Part shown: one piece after another, positions 1 to 8,969 of the stretch | Layout of the letters: the number at the start of each line of letters is the position of its first letter | Numbering within the stretch: position 1 is the first letter of the stretch | Assembly (NCBI GenBank): GCA_045615345.1 | Contig: JAZLER010000036.1 | Coordinates: 89,718-153,717, forward strand | Direction of reading: 5' to 3' | DNA from: Fumia sp045615345 | GTDB lineage: Bacteria > Bacillota > Clostridia > Oscillospirales > Ruminococcaceae | DNA: 64,000 bases | Translations under genes and position numbers: made by a program | The notes under the pieces: model-generated | Database searches by the model: none | Seen by the model: the letters and a program-made list of their open reading frames with translations, nothing else | Told to the model about the DNA's origin: nothing

Positions 1-1
1 A

Positions 2-3000
2 AATATCGGGGCAGGAGCATTTAATTTATGTGTTGCCCTTGCGGAAATAAGCCTCCCGAAAAATCTTACCTCTGTCGGAGCGAAAACCTTTACATGTTGT
101 CAAAAGCTTGAAAAAGTAATCATTCCAAAAAAAGTTACCTATATCGGCGATAACGCCTTTTCGGATTGTACAGAGCTTAAAGAAATCGTGCTTCCCGACG
201 GTCTTGAGAGCATAGGTATTGCGGCTTTCAGGAACTGTAAAAAGCTTGATAATATCGTAATTCCCGAAAGTGTAACAAGTATAGCGTACGGAGCTTTTGC
301 AGAATGCACCTCACTTTCTTATATGGAATTTCCCGACGGCATTACAGAGATAAACAATACTATGTTTACAAACTGTACTGCTCTGAAATCGGTGCGCATT
401 CCCGACACAGTAACAAAGGTGTACATTTCTGCATTTTACGGTTGTACCGCCCTTGAAACAGTCTACTACTCAGGCAGTGAGAGTCAGTGGAACAGTATAG
501 TTTTCGAAAAAAATAACGAAGCTGTTAAAAACGCCAATATCGTCTTCAACAGCAATACTCAGCAGAAAACCTATTTTGCCGGAATTACCTATAACGGCAA
601 ACTTTACGACTTGCTTACACAGCCGATAAATATTGATAAGAATTCCTCTGCTTCCGTTTCGGTTAAAGTAAACTATGATAACTTCACAGGCAATGAGAAA
701 ATCTGGCTTTCGCAGGACCCGACAAAGGCTGTGGAGCTTGATAACAACGTGGCAATCACATTTGTGCCTACCGACGTTTTCGATGCGGACAAAGATATTT
801 ATATTCTGATTGTCAACGAAGAAACAGGCGAAGCAAACTCTTACAGAACCCGCCTTAAAGTAACCGGCAACACTGCAGGTGGCGAATGGCTTCCCGACAG
901 TGGTGTAAGCGGTCTTAACTTCAGGCTCGGCGGCAAAACCGGGCTTACCATACCCGACAACGTTCCCGTTTTCGGCGGTACCGAGATTAACTGGGACTTT
1001 GGTTTTATACCTGTTTCTGTTGAATACGACAGGGAAGACAACAATAAAATCAACATTGTATTCGGTGCGAATATCGTTTCCTCCGATGGGGAAGAGGATA
1101 AATTTTTCAAGGATTTCAGTTTCAAGGAATACAAAAAGGATTTTAAAACTATCGCTTATATGAAAGACGGCAGAACATTACAACAGCTGAGAAACCACTA
1201 CAAGGTATTCAACAAAGATAACAAGATGAGTCTTTTCGGCGGTAATGTCATAGGTGGCGGAAGCGGTAAAACGGGCTTTGACTTCAATGTGGCAGGCTAT
1301 GCTGAGGCGAAAATCGTAAACGGTGAGTTTACCTTTATTGAGGGACAGATTGTCCTTGAGGCTGAAGTTTCCTATACATATCAAGGACAGCTCTTTATCT
1401 GGGTTGTGCCTGTTTACTACGAAATCGGTGGCGGTATCGGTGCAGGTTTTGAGGGGAATATGATAGATATCTCTCCCGAAACTTTCGAACCGCAGTTTGA
1501 AGCGTACCTTACAGCGAAAATCAAAGCTACCTTAGGTGCAGGTGTCGGTATTGCAAAGGCGGCGACAGTCGGGGTTGCGGGTGAGGGCTCATTAAACCTT
1601 AAAACCGCTTTGCATAAGGATTACTTAAAAGCCTGGGGCGAGGGAAGTGCAAACTTCAATGTCAAGGTTTTCGGCAAGGAAGTTGCCAAAAAGGATTTTA
1701 TAAAAGGTGAGTTTTTAATCTTCGAAACAGGTAACGCAAACGGTATGATTCCCGATAGCTCCGTTTCGCTTATGTCCCTTGAAGAGGATATATACGAAAG
1801 CATTGATATAAATGCGGTGTATCCGAATGAAAGCCGTAATGAAACTCCTGCCGAATGGTACGGAAATATGCCTCCTGTGAGCCTTTTTTCCACTGAGTAC
1901 ACAAACAAAAATCTTCAGCTTCTTGCTGAAAATGTGTACACGGAATCAGCACCGCAGATGCAGGAAATTGACGGCAAAAAGGTTATGGTGATGCTCTGGG
2001 ACAACGAAACACGTGATGCTTCCAACCGCACGATGCTTGTCTATTCTGTATATGATGACGAGGAAAAGACCTGGTCGGAGCCTTTGCCTGTTTATGACGA
2101 TGGTACTGCAGACTTTTATCCTGTTTTCAACGATGGATATCTTGTATGGCAGAACGAAAAGACAGAGCTTTCCGATGCAATGACTCTTTCAGAGATTGGC
2201 GCTTTGGGCGAAATCTGTGTGGCAAAATGGAACGGTGAGGGCTTTGACACCCCCGTGGTCCTTACAAACAACAACACCCTTGATACCCAGCCTTTTGTAA
2301 CGGCGGACGATACTACTGTCACCGTTGTATGGATTGCGAACTCGGAAAACGATATTATCGGTCTTACGGGTAGAAACTCGATTATGAAATCGGTTTCTTT
2401 CGGTGCTCCCGAGGTATTAAAGGACAATCTTAACCCCATTATAAATCTGTCGGCAGGGTATATTGATGATGCTCTCAATATCGCTTATGTTGAGGACACT
2501 GACAACGATTTATCGACTGTAAACGAAAGGGAAATTGTGCTCATTACAGAGGATACAGAGTACGCGCTTACCGAGAACGATGTCCTTGACGGTAACCCTG
2601 TGTTTGAGAATAACACGATTTACTATTACTCGGACGGAAATATTCTGTACGGCAACGGCGAAGCTGTTTTTAAAGAGGCAAAACCCGGTCTTACCGATAC
2701 CTTTACAGTAAGCAGTAACGGTACGGATGTTGCTGTTTGGTGGGCAAAGAGTACCGATGAGGCTACCGAGATTTTCTGCGCTTTATATAACGATGGCGAG
2801 TGGAGTGACGAAATCAAGGTTTCCGATACAGGCAACATTTCTAAATACCCCACAGGTATATTAAAGACTGACGGCTCGATGTATATCGCTTATAACAACA
2901 GCATTGTTGAAGATAGTGAGGTTACACAAACCGATTTGTATACCATTGATTTAGTACCCACTTATGACCTTATGGTTACCGATGCGTATTTTGACGAAAA

Positions 3001-4333
3001 TAATATGACCGCATATGTTACAGTCAAGAATGTGGGCGAAGAGCAGGTCGGTAATTTTATGGTGGGTCTTTTTGATGTCGGTATCAACACCTATAAGGAG
3101 TTTGAGTCGTTAAAGGCAGGGGAGTCTATTGAAGTGGAGCTTAAGTATAATGTACCCTTAAGCTTCACAAAGTGCTCTGTTACAGCTATTGCCTACTATA
3201 CCGAAGATGAATACAATGTTGAGAATAATTTTGTTACCTTTAATGTCGGTAACTGCGATGTGGAAATTACAGAGGTAAGAAGCTACGAAAAGCTTCCCAG
3301 TTCAGAGGCTGTGGTGGTTATAGCTAATAACGGTTACAGCGACAGCGGTGAGGTTACTGTTTCCCTGCGCCGTGACACCGTTGACGGCGAGATAGTTGAT
3401 ACCGAGGTTATAGATAATATTGCTGCAGGTGCTATGAGTAGAGTGAGCTTTGAATTCGATATCGCCTCAAGCGAAAATATCACATGGTATGTAACTGCCG
3501 AAACCGGGAACACCGAGATTTCCAAAGGTAACAACGATGCTTTCTTTATAAATGATTATGTCCGCTCGTTTAATTTATACAGTCAGGCAATTTTAAGTTA
3601 TAGTATCGAAGATGGTACCCTTACCGCCATTGCGAACCTTGAAAGCAACGAAGGATACGATTTTACCGACACATCAACGCTTGTATTGTGCGATAAAGAC
3701 GGAATCGGCAAGGACCAGTGTTCTGTTCAGGTGAAATTTTACCCTTACAGCAGTACGACTGTCGAGTATAAAATTTATAACTACACCCCCGAAAAGGGCG
3801 ATTATCTGTTGCTTTATACCCCCGATTTTGAAAGCCATACGGTTGACATTGATACAGGCGAAGATACCTTTACTGTTTCAGGTACAGTTACTGCCTTTGG
3901 TGATACTGCAAAAGATATAACTGTTGAGCTTTTAGGAGCTGATACTAAAACTGTTACAGGTAACTCAGGCACTTACGCATTTGAAAATGTTGAAGCAGGC
4001 ACATATACTTTAAGAGTTTCAAAATCAAAGCATGCTGTACGCGAGTATGAGGTAACAGTTGCTGATTCTGATGTTACACAGAATTTAGCTATCTGGCTTT
4101 ATGGCGATGTGAACTGTGACGGTATTGTAAATGCAGGCGATACCTTGCAGATTAACCGCAAGATTGCCAATATGTCTTCTGTCTTTAATCAAACAGCAGA
4201 TGCCGATTACAGATTTAAAGTTGCAAATGTTACAAATCTTGTAATGAACGATATTATTATCAATGCGACTGATATTCTGCAAATTAACCGTAAGGTAGCA
4301 AACCTTTCTTCAGTTTTTGACAAAATAGCGTAG
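2..4333 (+). CDS. Secreted LRR_5 / beta-propeller / dockerin protein (5' end outside window)
   Basis: The reading frame is open from the first bases, so the N-terminus and any signal peptide lie upstream; 1443 residues are visible. Residues about 1-185 are BspA-type leucine-rich repeats (recurrent IP-x-x-V-T-x-I-G-x-x-A-F and C-x-x-L). There follows a glycine-rich alternating beta region (about 330-560), a beta-propeller-like region rich in W-x-N and YSVYDD motifs (about 636-983), two CARDB-like Ig domains (about 986-1186), a carboxypeptidase-regulatory-like beta-sandwich (about 1293-1363) and a dockerin-like tail with GDVNCDGIVNAGD and a degenerate second repeat. It is likely exported and attached to a cohesin partner, which is not in the window. 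The middle is homologous to the 1748-residue protein at 37432-42678. Ligand unknown. Confidence 0.85.
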   Translation, partial: NIGAGAFNLCVALAEISLPKNLTSVGAKTFTCCQKLEKVIIPKKVTYIGDNAFSDCTELKEIVLPDGLESIGIAAFRNCKKLDNIVIPESVTSIAYGAFAECTSLSYMEFPDGITEINNTMFTNCTALKSVRIPDTVTKVYISAFYGCTALETVYYSGSESQWNSIVFEKNNEAVKNANIVFNSNTQQKTYFAGITYNGKLYDLLTQPINIDKNSSASVSVKVNYDNFTGNEKIWLSQDPTKAVELDNNVAITFVPTDVFDADKDIYILIVNEETGEANSYRTRLKVTGNTAGGEWLPDSGVSGLNFRLGGKTGLTIPDNVPVFGGTEINWDFGFIPVSVEYDREDNNKINIVFGANIVSSDGEEDKFFKDFSFKEYKKDFKTIAYMKDGRTLQQLRNHYKVFNKDNKMSLFGGNVIGGGSGKTGFDFNVAGYAEAKIVNGEFTFIEGQIVLEAEVSYTYQGQLFIWVVPVYYEIGGGIGAGFEGNMIDISPETFEPQFEAYLTAKIKATLGAGVGIAKAATVGVAGEGSLNLKTALHKDYLKAWGEGSANFNVKVFGKEVAKKDFIKGEFLIFETGNANGMIPDSSVSLMSLEEDIYESIDINAVYPNESRNETPAEWYGNMPPVSLFSTEYTNKNLQLLAENVYTESAPQMQEIDGKKVMVMLWDNETRDASNRTMLVYSVYDDEEKTWSEPLPVYDDGTADFYPVFNDGYLVWQNEKTELSDAMTLSEIGALGEICVAKWNGEGFDTPVVLTNNNTLDTQPFVTADDTTVTVVWIANSENDIIGLTGRNSIMKSVSFGAPEVLKDNLNPIINLSAGYIDDALNIAYVEDTDNDLSTVNEREIVLITEDTEYALTENDVLDGNPVFENNTIYYYSDGNILYGNGEAVFKEAKPGLTDTFTVSSNGTDVAVWWAKSTDEATEIFCALYNDGEWSDEIKVSDTGNISKYPTGILKTDGSMYIAYNNSIVEDSEVTQTDLYTIDLVPTYDLMVTDAYFDENNMTAYVTVKNVGEEQVGNFMVGLFDVGINTYKEFESLKAGESIEVELKYNVPLSFTKCSVTAIAYYTEDEYNVENNFVTFNVGNCDVEITEVRSYEKLPSSEAVVVIANNGYSDSGEVTVSLRRDTVDGEIVDTEVIDNIAAGAMSRVSFEFDIASSENITWYVTAETGNTEISKGNNDAFFINDYVRSFNLYSQAILSYSIEDGTLTAIANLESNEGYDFTDTSTLVLCDKDGIGKDQCSVQVKFYPYSSTTVEYKIYNYTPEKGDYLLLYTPDFESHTVDIDTGEDTFTVSGTVTAFGDTAKDITVELLGADTKTVTGNSGTYAFENVEAGTYTLRVSKSKHAVREYEVTVADSDVTQNLAIWLYGDVNCDGIVNAGDTLQINRKIANMSSVFNQTADADYRFKVANVTNLVMNDIIINATDILQINRKVANLSSVFDKIA

Positions 4334-4334
4334 G

Positions 4335-4368
4335 AAAAAGGGGTTTCTCGCGGAAGCCCCTTTTTCAA
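4335..4368 (+). terminator. Rho-independent terminator after the first LRR/dockerin gene
   Basis: An AAAAAGGGG arm pairs with CCCCTTTTT across a short loop and starts directly after the stop codon. It ends transcription of the upstream gene. Confidence 0.7.
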
Positions 4369-4446
4369 TGAAATCCGCCTGTGGCGGATGAAATCCACTT
4401 TGTGGATGAAATTACTTCGTAATGAAATATTTTGCTTTGCAAAATG
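4368..4446. repeat. Array of mini-palindromes with ATGAAAT linkers
   Basis: Four short palindromes (CCGCCTGTGGCGG, TCCACTTTGTGGA, TTACTTCGTAA, ATTTTGCTTTGCAAAAT) are separated by the repeated linker ATGAAAT. The stems differ while the linker and layout are kept. Related arrays with other linkers lie at 7188-7460 and 30287-30349. Function unknown; it does not look coding. Confidence 0.6.
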
Positions 4447-4486
4447 TTATGGTGTCAGGTGATGCAGTATAGATTTAAAAGTTCTG

Positions 4487-4515
4487 TTGACTTTTTTGAT
4501 TTAATGGAGTAAAAT
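4487..4515 (+). promoter_or_regulatory. Promoter TTGACT-N17-TAAAAT
   Basis: The -35 box is at 4487-4492 and the -10 box at 4510-4515 with a 17-base spacer. It is placed about 30 bases before the Shine-Dalgarno of the secreted protein at 4554. Confidence 0.6.
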
Positions 4516-4553
4516 AAAAGTAGTTTGAAAAATTTTACTTTGGAGGAGTAAAT

Positions 4554-7187
4554 ATGAAAAAAGTTTTGAGTTTAATTTTAGCAGTCACTACAGTATTAAC
4601 TATGTTTGCGACTTGTGTTTCGGCATTATTTGTCATCGAGTCTTATTCAGAGTCCAAAGCTTACCTTGATGCATATTCCCCTACCAGAATAAGGCTTACC
4701 GAACAAAAATTTATTGTTACTCAGCCTCAGCACAAAACAGGTGCTAATGACATCGCAACAGAAATTGCTACAATTGAAGACTTGATTGAATTTTCAAAGC
4801 ATCTTGATTTTAGTGCGCCCGACAAAGCGCCTGTGATTTTTGAAGCTTTAAAAGAAACTACCGGAAACGATGATTTAAGGTACGGTAAAATCTACATGTA
4901 CGATTATGCATACAATCTTGATCCTTCGACTGATGAGTCATATGCCAAGGCCCTGGCAGATTTTAAGGAAATGGTTGACGAATTACTTGTTGCAACTCCC
5001 GAGAACGCAGATATCACTATTGCTGATTTCTATTCCGCCTGGGAAAATGCATATCGTATTAAGGCAACACTGGGAATAGAAAATGTACCCCCGATCCGAC
5101 TTGAGGCTATAGAACGTTCTAAAGCTATTTCTTCCGATGTAACTCGTTATATGACAGAAGATTATAACGGAAATCTTAGACCTAACTCTTCGATGTTTGA
5201 TACTGTATTTTTTGCAGAATATAATATATACACTTTAATTCAGGATGCATATAACACCGGAATAAGCGATGGCACACTTTCAAACTCAACAACTTCCGAA
5301 CTTGTTTATCTTAATGAGGAATATGGCAGACTCAAAAAGCATTTTCAACTTGCGAGTACCATATCTATTCAGGACAGCTACTACGATTTGTACGATGAAG
5401 TTGTTCTTTACAAAGAAAGCGATTATACGTCAGATAACTGGGCAAAGGTACAGGAATATATTGCCGAAGCCGAAGAGCTTGCTTCAAAAGCTACAACTTT
5501 AGTAGATTGGCAAAATGCCCGCAAGGCTCTTATGAACGCCATACGTGTAGAAGGTATACCGGTAGATTATATGGAATTAGAAGAAGCTTTGCTATCGGTA
5601 TATTCCGATGCCGATGGTGTTTCCACGACCGATTATATTCAAAAGGAATATTCAGGGCTTGCTGAAGATAATTGTATCCATTTGGCAGATAATTATAAAA
5701 ATGGCTCAGCATACTCAGGGGAATGGACACGCTTTGCAATAAACTACTATTCTACAAATACAAATACAATTAAAGTCATTGAAAAATACTCCGCATACAC
5801 ATGGCTTTATAACCTTTGGGAACGTATCAAACAAAGCTCCACTGCTTATAAACAGAGCGAAGTAGACCAAGCTTTGTATAATTTTTACAGAGCTTTAGAA
5901 AACTTGGAAAATCCGGCAATGGAAGGTAAATGCGGAGATAATGTTACCTGGTCAGTTGACACTGATGGTGTTTTAACTATAAGTGGAGAAGGCAGGATGT
6001 GGAATTCTAATGGATTTGCTCACTGGAACCCTTATATGGTAAAATCCGTAATTATCGAAGATGGTGTTACAAATATTGGTGATAAAGCTTTTTATGGTTG
6101 TGGTGCTCTCACCTCAATTGAATTTCCGGACAGTGTGACAAGTATTGGCAAATGTGCTTTTCAATATTGTACCTCTCTTACTTCTCTTGAGTTTCCCGAT
6201 ACTGTTAAAAGGGTAGAAAGTGTTGCTTTTGCCGATTGCGCTTCACTCACTACGGTGGACTTGGGGGATGGTGTAACAAGGGTTAGTGGTTATGCTTTTG
6301 AAGATTGTAATTCTATCGTTTCTTTTAAATTCTCAAGCAATATGGAAGGTATAGGCGCGTTCTTTACAAATTACACTTCCGATTATCGTAGCCTTGCCAC
6401 AATTGAGATTCCTCAAGGTGTGACACATATACAAGGTTCATTCCGATATTGTCCTTCTCTCACCTCAGTTAAAATTCCCTACGGTGTGGAAAATATTTCC
6501 CGATCTTTTATTGATTGTGCATCTCTCAAAATGGTGGAAATTCCCGATACCGTTACCTGGATAACTGCTTTTGAAGAGTGCCCCGAGCTTACCGATGTAT
6601 ATTACACCGGTACCGAGGAACAGTGGAACGAAATTTTCAATAATTCTATTGAAAATGTTACTGTTCATTTTAACTCTTCAATGCCATCCGAAACTCCTGA
6701 GGAAACAACCGTTAATATTTCCGGTGCAGTTACAGCCTATGGTGATGATTCAAAAGGTGTAACAATTGAACTCCTTGATGGCGAAACGGTGGTTGATGCC
6801 AAGACTGTTACAGGTAACTCAGGCACTTACGCATTTGAAAATGTTGAAGCAGGCACATATACTTTAAGAGTTTCAAAATCAAAGCATGCTGTACGCGAAT
6901 ATGAAATTACAGTAGCTGATGCCGATGTTACACAGGATGCAGCAATCTGGCTGTATGGCGATGTTACGGCAGATGGTATTGTAAATGCAGGCGATACATT
7001 GCAGATAAATAGAAAAATCTCAAATCTTTCCTCTGTATTTAATCAGACAGCAGATGCCGATTACAGGTTCAAAGTCGCAAATGTTACAAATCTTGTAATG
7101 GACGATGTTATTCTCAATGCGGCTGATATTCTGCAAATTAACCGTAAGGTAGCAAACCTTTCTTCAGTTTTTGACAGAATAGCGTAA
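4554..7187 (+). CDS. Secreted FIVAR-like / LRR_5 / dockerin protein
   Basis: 877 residues. A Sec signal peptide (about residues 1-24, MKKVLSLILAVTTVL core, ends VSA) follows a good GGAGGAG ribosome site. Residues about 25-455 are helical, with a FIVAR-like stretch (YTSDNWAKVQEYIAEAEEL) around 290-330. About 463-715 are BspA-type LRR_5 repeats opening with CGDNVTWSVDTDGVLTISG. The C-terminus is a carboxypeptidase-regulatory-like sandwich (about 723-800) and a dockerin-like domain (YGDVTADGIVNAGD). The last two domains are almost the same as in the preceding gene, including 95 identical bases at 6804-6898. Probable surface or cellulosome-like adhesin or binding protein; no catalytic domain recognised. 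Confidence 0.85.
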   Translation: MKKVLSLILAVTTVLTMFATCVSALFVIESYSESKAYLDAYSPTRIRLTEQKFIVTQPQHKTGANDIATEIATIEDLIEFSKHLDFSAPDKAPVIFEALKETTGNDDLRYGKIYMYDYAYNLDPSTDESYAKALADFKEMVDELLVATPENADITIADFYSAWENAYRIKATLGIENVPPIRLEAIERSKAISSDVTRYMTEDYNGNLRPNSSMFDTVFFAEYNIYTLIQDAYNTGISDGTLSNSTTSELVYLNEEYGRLKKHFQLASTISIQDSYYDLYDEVVLYKESDYTSDNWAKVQEYIAEAEELASKATTLVDWQNARKALMNAIRVEGIPVDYMELEEALLSVYSDADGVSTTDYIQKEYSGLAEDNCIHLADNYKNGSAYSGEWTRFAINYYSTNTNTIKVIEKYSAYTWLYNLWERIKQSSTAYKQSEVDQALYNFYRALENLENPAMEGKCGDNVTWSVDTDGVLTISGEGRMWNSNGFAHWNPYMVKSVIIEDGVTNIGDKAFYGCGALTSIEFPDSVTSIGKCAFQYCTSLTSLEFPDTVKRVESVAFADCASLTTVDLGDGVTRVSGYAFEDCNSIVSFKFSSNMEGIGAFFTNYTSDYRSLATIEIPQGVTHIQGSFRYCPSLTSVKIPYGVENISRSFIDCASLKMVEIPDTVTWITAFEECPELTDVYYTGTEEQWNEIFNNSIENVTVHFNSSMPSETPEETTVNISGAVTAYGDDSKGVTIELLDGETVVDAKTVTGNSGTYAFENVEAGTYTLRVSKSKHAVREYEITVADADVTQDAAIWLYGDVTADGIVNAGDTLQINRKISNLSSVFNQTADADYRFKVANVTNLVMDDVILNAADILQINRKVANLSSVFDRIA

Positions 7188-7460
7188 GCGTTGCGTAGCA
7201 ACGCATCGATATAAATCCCTGTCGGGATTTTCGATATATCTTGACAGATTCGATATGTCGGTGACATTTCTCGCCAAAGGCGAGTTATGTCATCGACTCG
7301 ATATGTTGCTGACGCAACGAGAAACAGGGATTAATATCATATCGAATTTTGTAGGGGTTGATGTCCACATCAACCCGAGAAAATATATCGATTTCACAAA
7401 GTGAAAATATCGGGCAAACAAAGTTTGCATATCGACAAAAATCTGTCCACAAAAGTGGGC
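7188..7460. repeat. Array of mini-palindromes with CGATAT linkers
   Basis: This 430-base gap holds many short palindromes (GCGTTGCGTAGCAACGC, AAATCCCTGTCGGGATTT, CTCGCCAAAGGCGAG, TTTCACAAAGTGAAA, GCAAACAAAGTTTGC) joined by variants of the linker ATCGATAT/CGATATGT. The rest, to 7617, is AT-rich with weak hairpins and no convincing gene. Same organisation as 4368-4446, different linker. It may be a repeat that grows by adding units; function unknown. Confidence 0.6.
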
Positions 7461-7616
7461 AGATTTTCAGTTTAGAGTTTAGAGTGATGATTTGCCTTCG
7501 GCAAAATGATGGTGTTCGCGATGCAAACGGATTTAAATATTCAGGAATTTAAAGTTATGATTTTGTCAAGGGACAAAAGTTGGATTTGGGCGAATTATCC
7601 CTTAATGAAGATGCCG

Positions 7617-8153
7617 TTAAACTTCCTTTTTTATATCAAATCTGTAAATCCCGATTAATAACGAAAAAAATCCGATAGAATTGGTAATGATACCGCCGAT
7701 TGACCCTGCAACAATATCATGAATTACCCATAACGGATGGGTTATCGCACTCGCATACCGTATAAACTTCGGACTCTGCGAACCATAAGAGATAGTCGAC
7801 AAAAGTTTTGCAATGATAACTATAACACTTAACCACCCATGCCATGTCATAATCCCAACAACTGTAAAAATCACCGAGAATATTATTTGACACCACAGAT
7901 TAGACTTTCTTTTTTTTACCCTGTCGGTGTAAATATAATTTGTGATAACACTTATTAAATTTGTGGATGTACCGGTATATGAACCGAGCAGAAAATACTG
8001 GAACGCAAAAATTATTTCACTCGCTATCCTTGTAAACATCATACTGTTATATTTTTTACATTGAAATACCAGAAGTGAAACCACCAGACCCAAAAATCCT
8101 ATAATCTGAATAAAATAATCATTATACAAAAAATTCTTTATTTCTTCGAACAT
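7617..8153 (-). CDS. YgjV-family inner membrane protein
   Basis: 178 residues from ATG at 8153, chosen because an AAAGGTG ribosome site precedes it; a longer in-frame start exists but lacks one and would run into the divergent regulator's promoter. Several hydrophobic segments (IIGFLGLVVSLLVF, IIFSVIFTVVGIM, VIVIIAKLLSTISY, GIITNSIGFFSLLIGIYRF) and the pattern NYIYTDRVKK resemble the YgjV membrane family of unknown function. It is divergent from the DeoR gene, so the two share the 8153-8265 intergenic region. Family assignment by eye, moderately sure. Confidence 0.65.
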   Translation of the reverse strand: MFEEIKNFLYNDYFIQIIGFLGLVVSLLVFQCKKYNSMMFTRIASEIIFAFQYFLLGSYTGTSTNLISVITNYIYTDRVKKRKSNLWCQIIFSVIFTVVGIMTWHGWLSVIVIIAKLLSTISYGSQSPKFIRYASAITHPLWVIHDIVAGSIGGIITNSIGFFSLLIGIYRFDIKKEV

Positions 8154-8157
8154 CGCC

Positions 8158-8186
8158 TTTACACCTTTCCCTGAATATGATACAAT
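8158..8186 (+). promoter_or_regulatory. Promoter TTTACA-N17-TACAAT for the DeoR operon
   Basis: -35 at 8158-8163 and -10 at 8181-8186 with an exact 17-base spacer. The predicted start site falls just before three CGAACATTT-type repeats. Confidence 0.65.
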
Positions 8187-8195
8187 GATATCATA

Positions 8196-8251
8196 CGAAC
8201 ATTTTAAACGCAATAAATGTTTGAAATATTGATAATCGAACATTTACGAAC
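8196..8251 (+). promoter_or_regulatory. Candidate DeoR operator: three CGAACATTT half-sites
   Basis: CGAACATTT at 8196-8204, its near reverse complement AAATGTTTG at 8215-8223, and CGAACATTT again at 8237-8245, followed by ACGAAC at 8246-8251. They lie between the promoter and the ribosome site of the DeoR gene, the position expected for autoregulation. Inferred from symmetry only. Confidence 0.5.
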
Positions 8252-8264
8252 AAGGAGAATTGAT

Positions 8265-8969
8265 ATGTCCCTTAACTTGCGAAAACAGCAGATTATTGAT
8301 ATACTTAACAAAAATCAAAGGGTTTCCGTAAAGGCACTTTCAAAAGAACTATATGTCTGTGAAATGACTATAAGGCGTGATTTAAAAGAGCTTGAAGGCT
8401 CAGGATTTCTTATCCGATATCACGGAGGCGCCGTATTACCCGAGTCCGAAACTGATATGCCAATTTCTATAAGACTGCATATAAACGAAAAAGAAAAAAA
8501 GAAAATTGCCAAAATAGCACAGAAACATTTAAAGGACAATCAGATTATCTTTCTTGAGGCATCATCCACCTGCGCATATCTTATTCCTTATCTTAAGGGA
8601 CACAAAAATATGACGGTTATCACAAACTGCGTTATGTTTTTACCGTTGCTCAATAAATATGGCGTTCGCTGCAAACTCACAGGAGGAGACTATATGCCGT
8701 CCGAAAATTGTCTTGCGGGAAGGGATGCTGAAAACTATCTAAGAGGAATAAATGTCGATATTGCTTTCATTTCATGCAATGGCTTAAGTTTTGACGGAAC
8801 ACTTACAGAGGATGTTCCCGAACTGGCGGAAATCGCAAAAATAATGAAGAAAAATTCCCGTCGTTGCATCGTGCTGATGGATAAAACCAAGGTGAATTAT
8901 ATCGGAAAATACAATCTTTTTCACAAAAATGAAGTAGACGAGTTGATAACCGTCATGGAGGAAATATGA
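8265..8969 (+). CDS. DeoR-family transcriptional regulator
   Basis: 234 residues from ATG 8265 (AAGGAG at 8252-8257; an earlier in-frame ATG at 8217 has no ribosome site and lies in the operator repeats). The N-terminal winged helix (MSLNLRKQQIIDILNKNQRV ... MTIRRDLKELEGSGFLIRYHGGA) is the classic DeoR signature. The remaining DeoRC domain senses a phosphorylated sugar in known members (TNCVMF, ISCNGLSFDGTLTE, VLMDKTKV). Its stop overlaps the start of the PHP phosphatase, so the two are translationally coupled. It probably represses its own operon in the absence of a sugar-phosphate effector. Confidence 0.9.
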   Translation: MSLNLRKQQIIDILNKNQRVSVKALSKELYVCEMTIRRDLKELEGSGFLIRYHGGAVLPESETDMPISIRLHINEKEKKKIAKIAQKHLKDNQIIFLEASSTCAYLIPYLKGHKNMTVITNCVMFLPLLNKYGVRCKLTGGDYMPSENCLAGRDAENYLRGINVDIAFISCNGLSFDGTLTEDVPELAEIAKIMKKNSRRCIVLMDKTKVNYIGKYNLFHKNEVDELITVMEEI

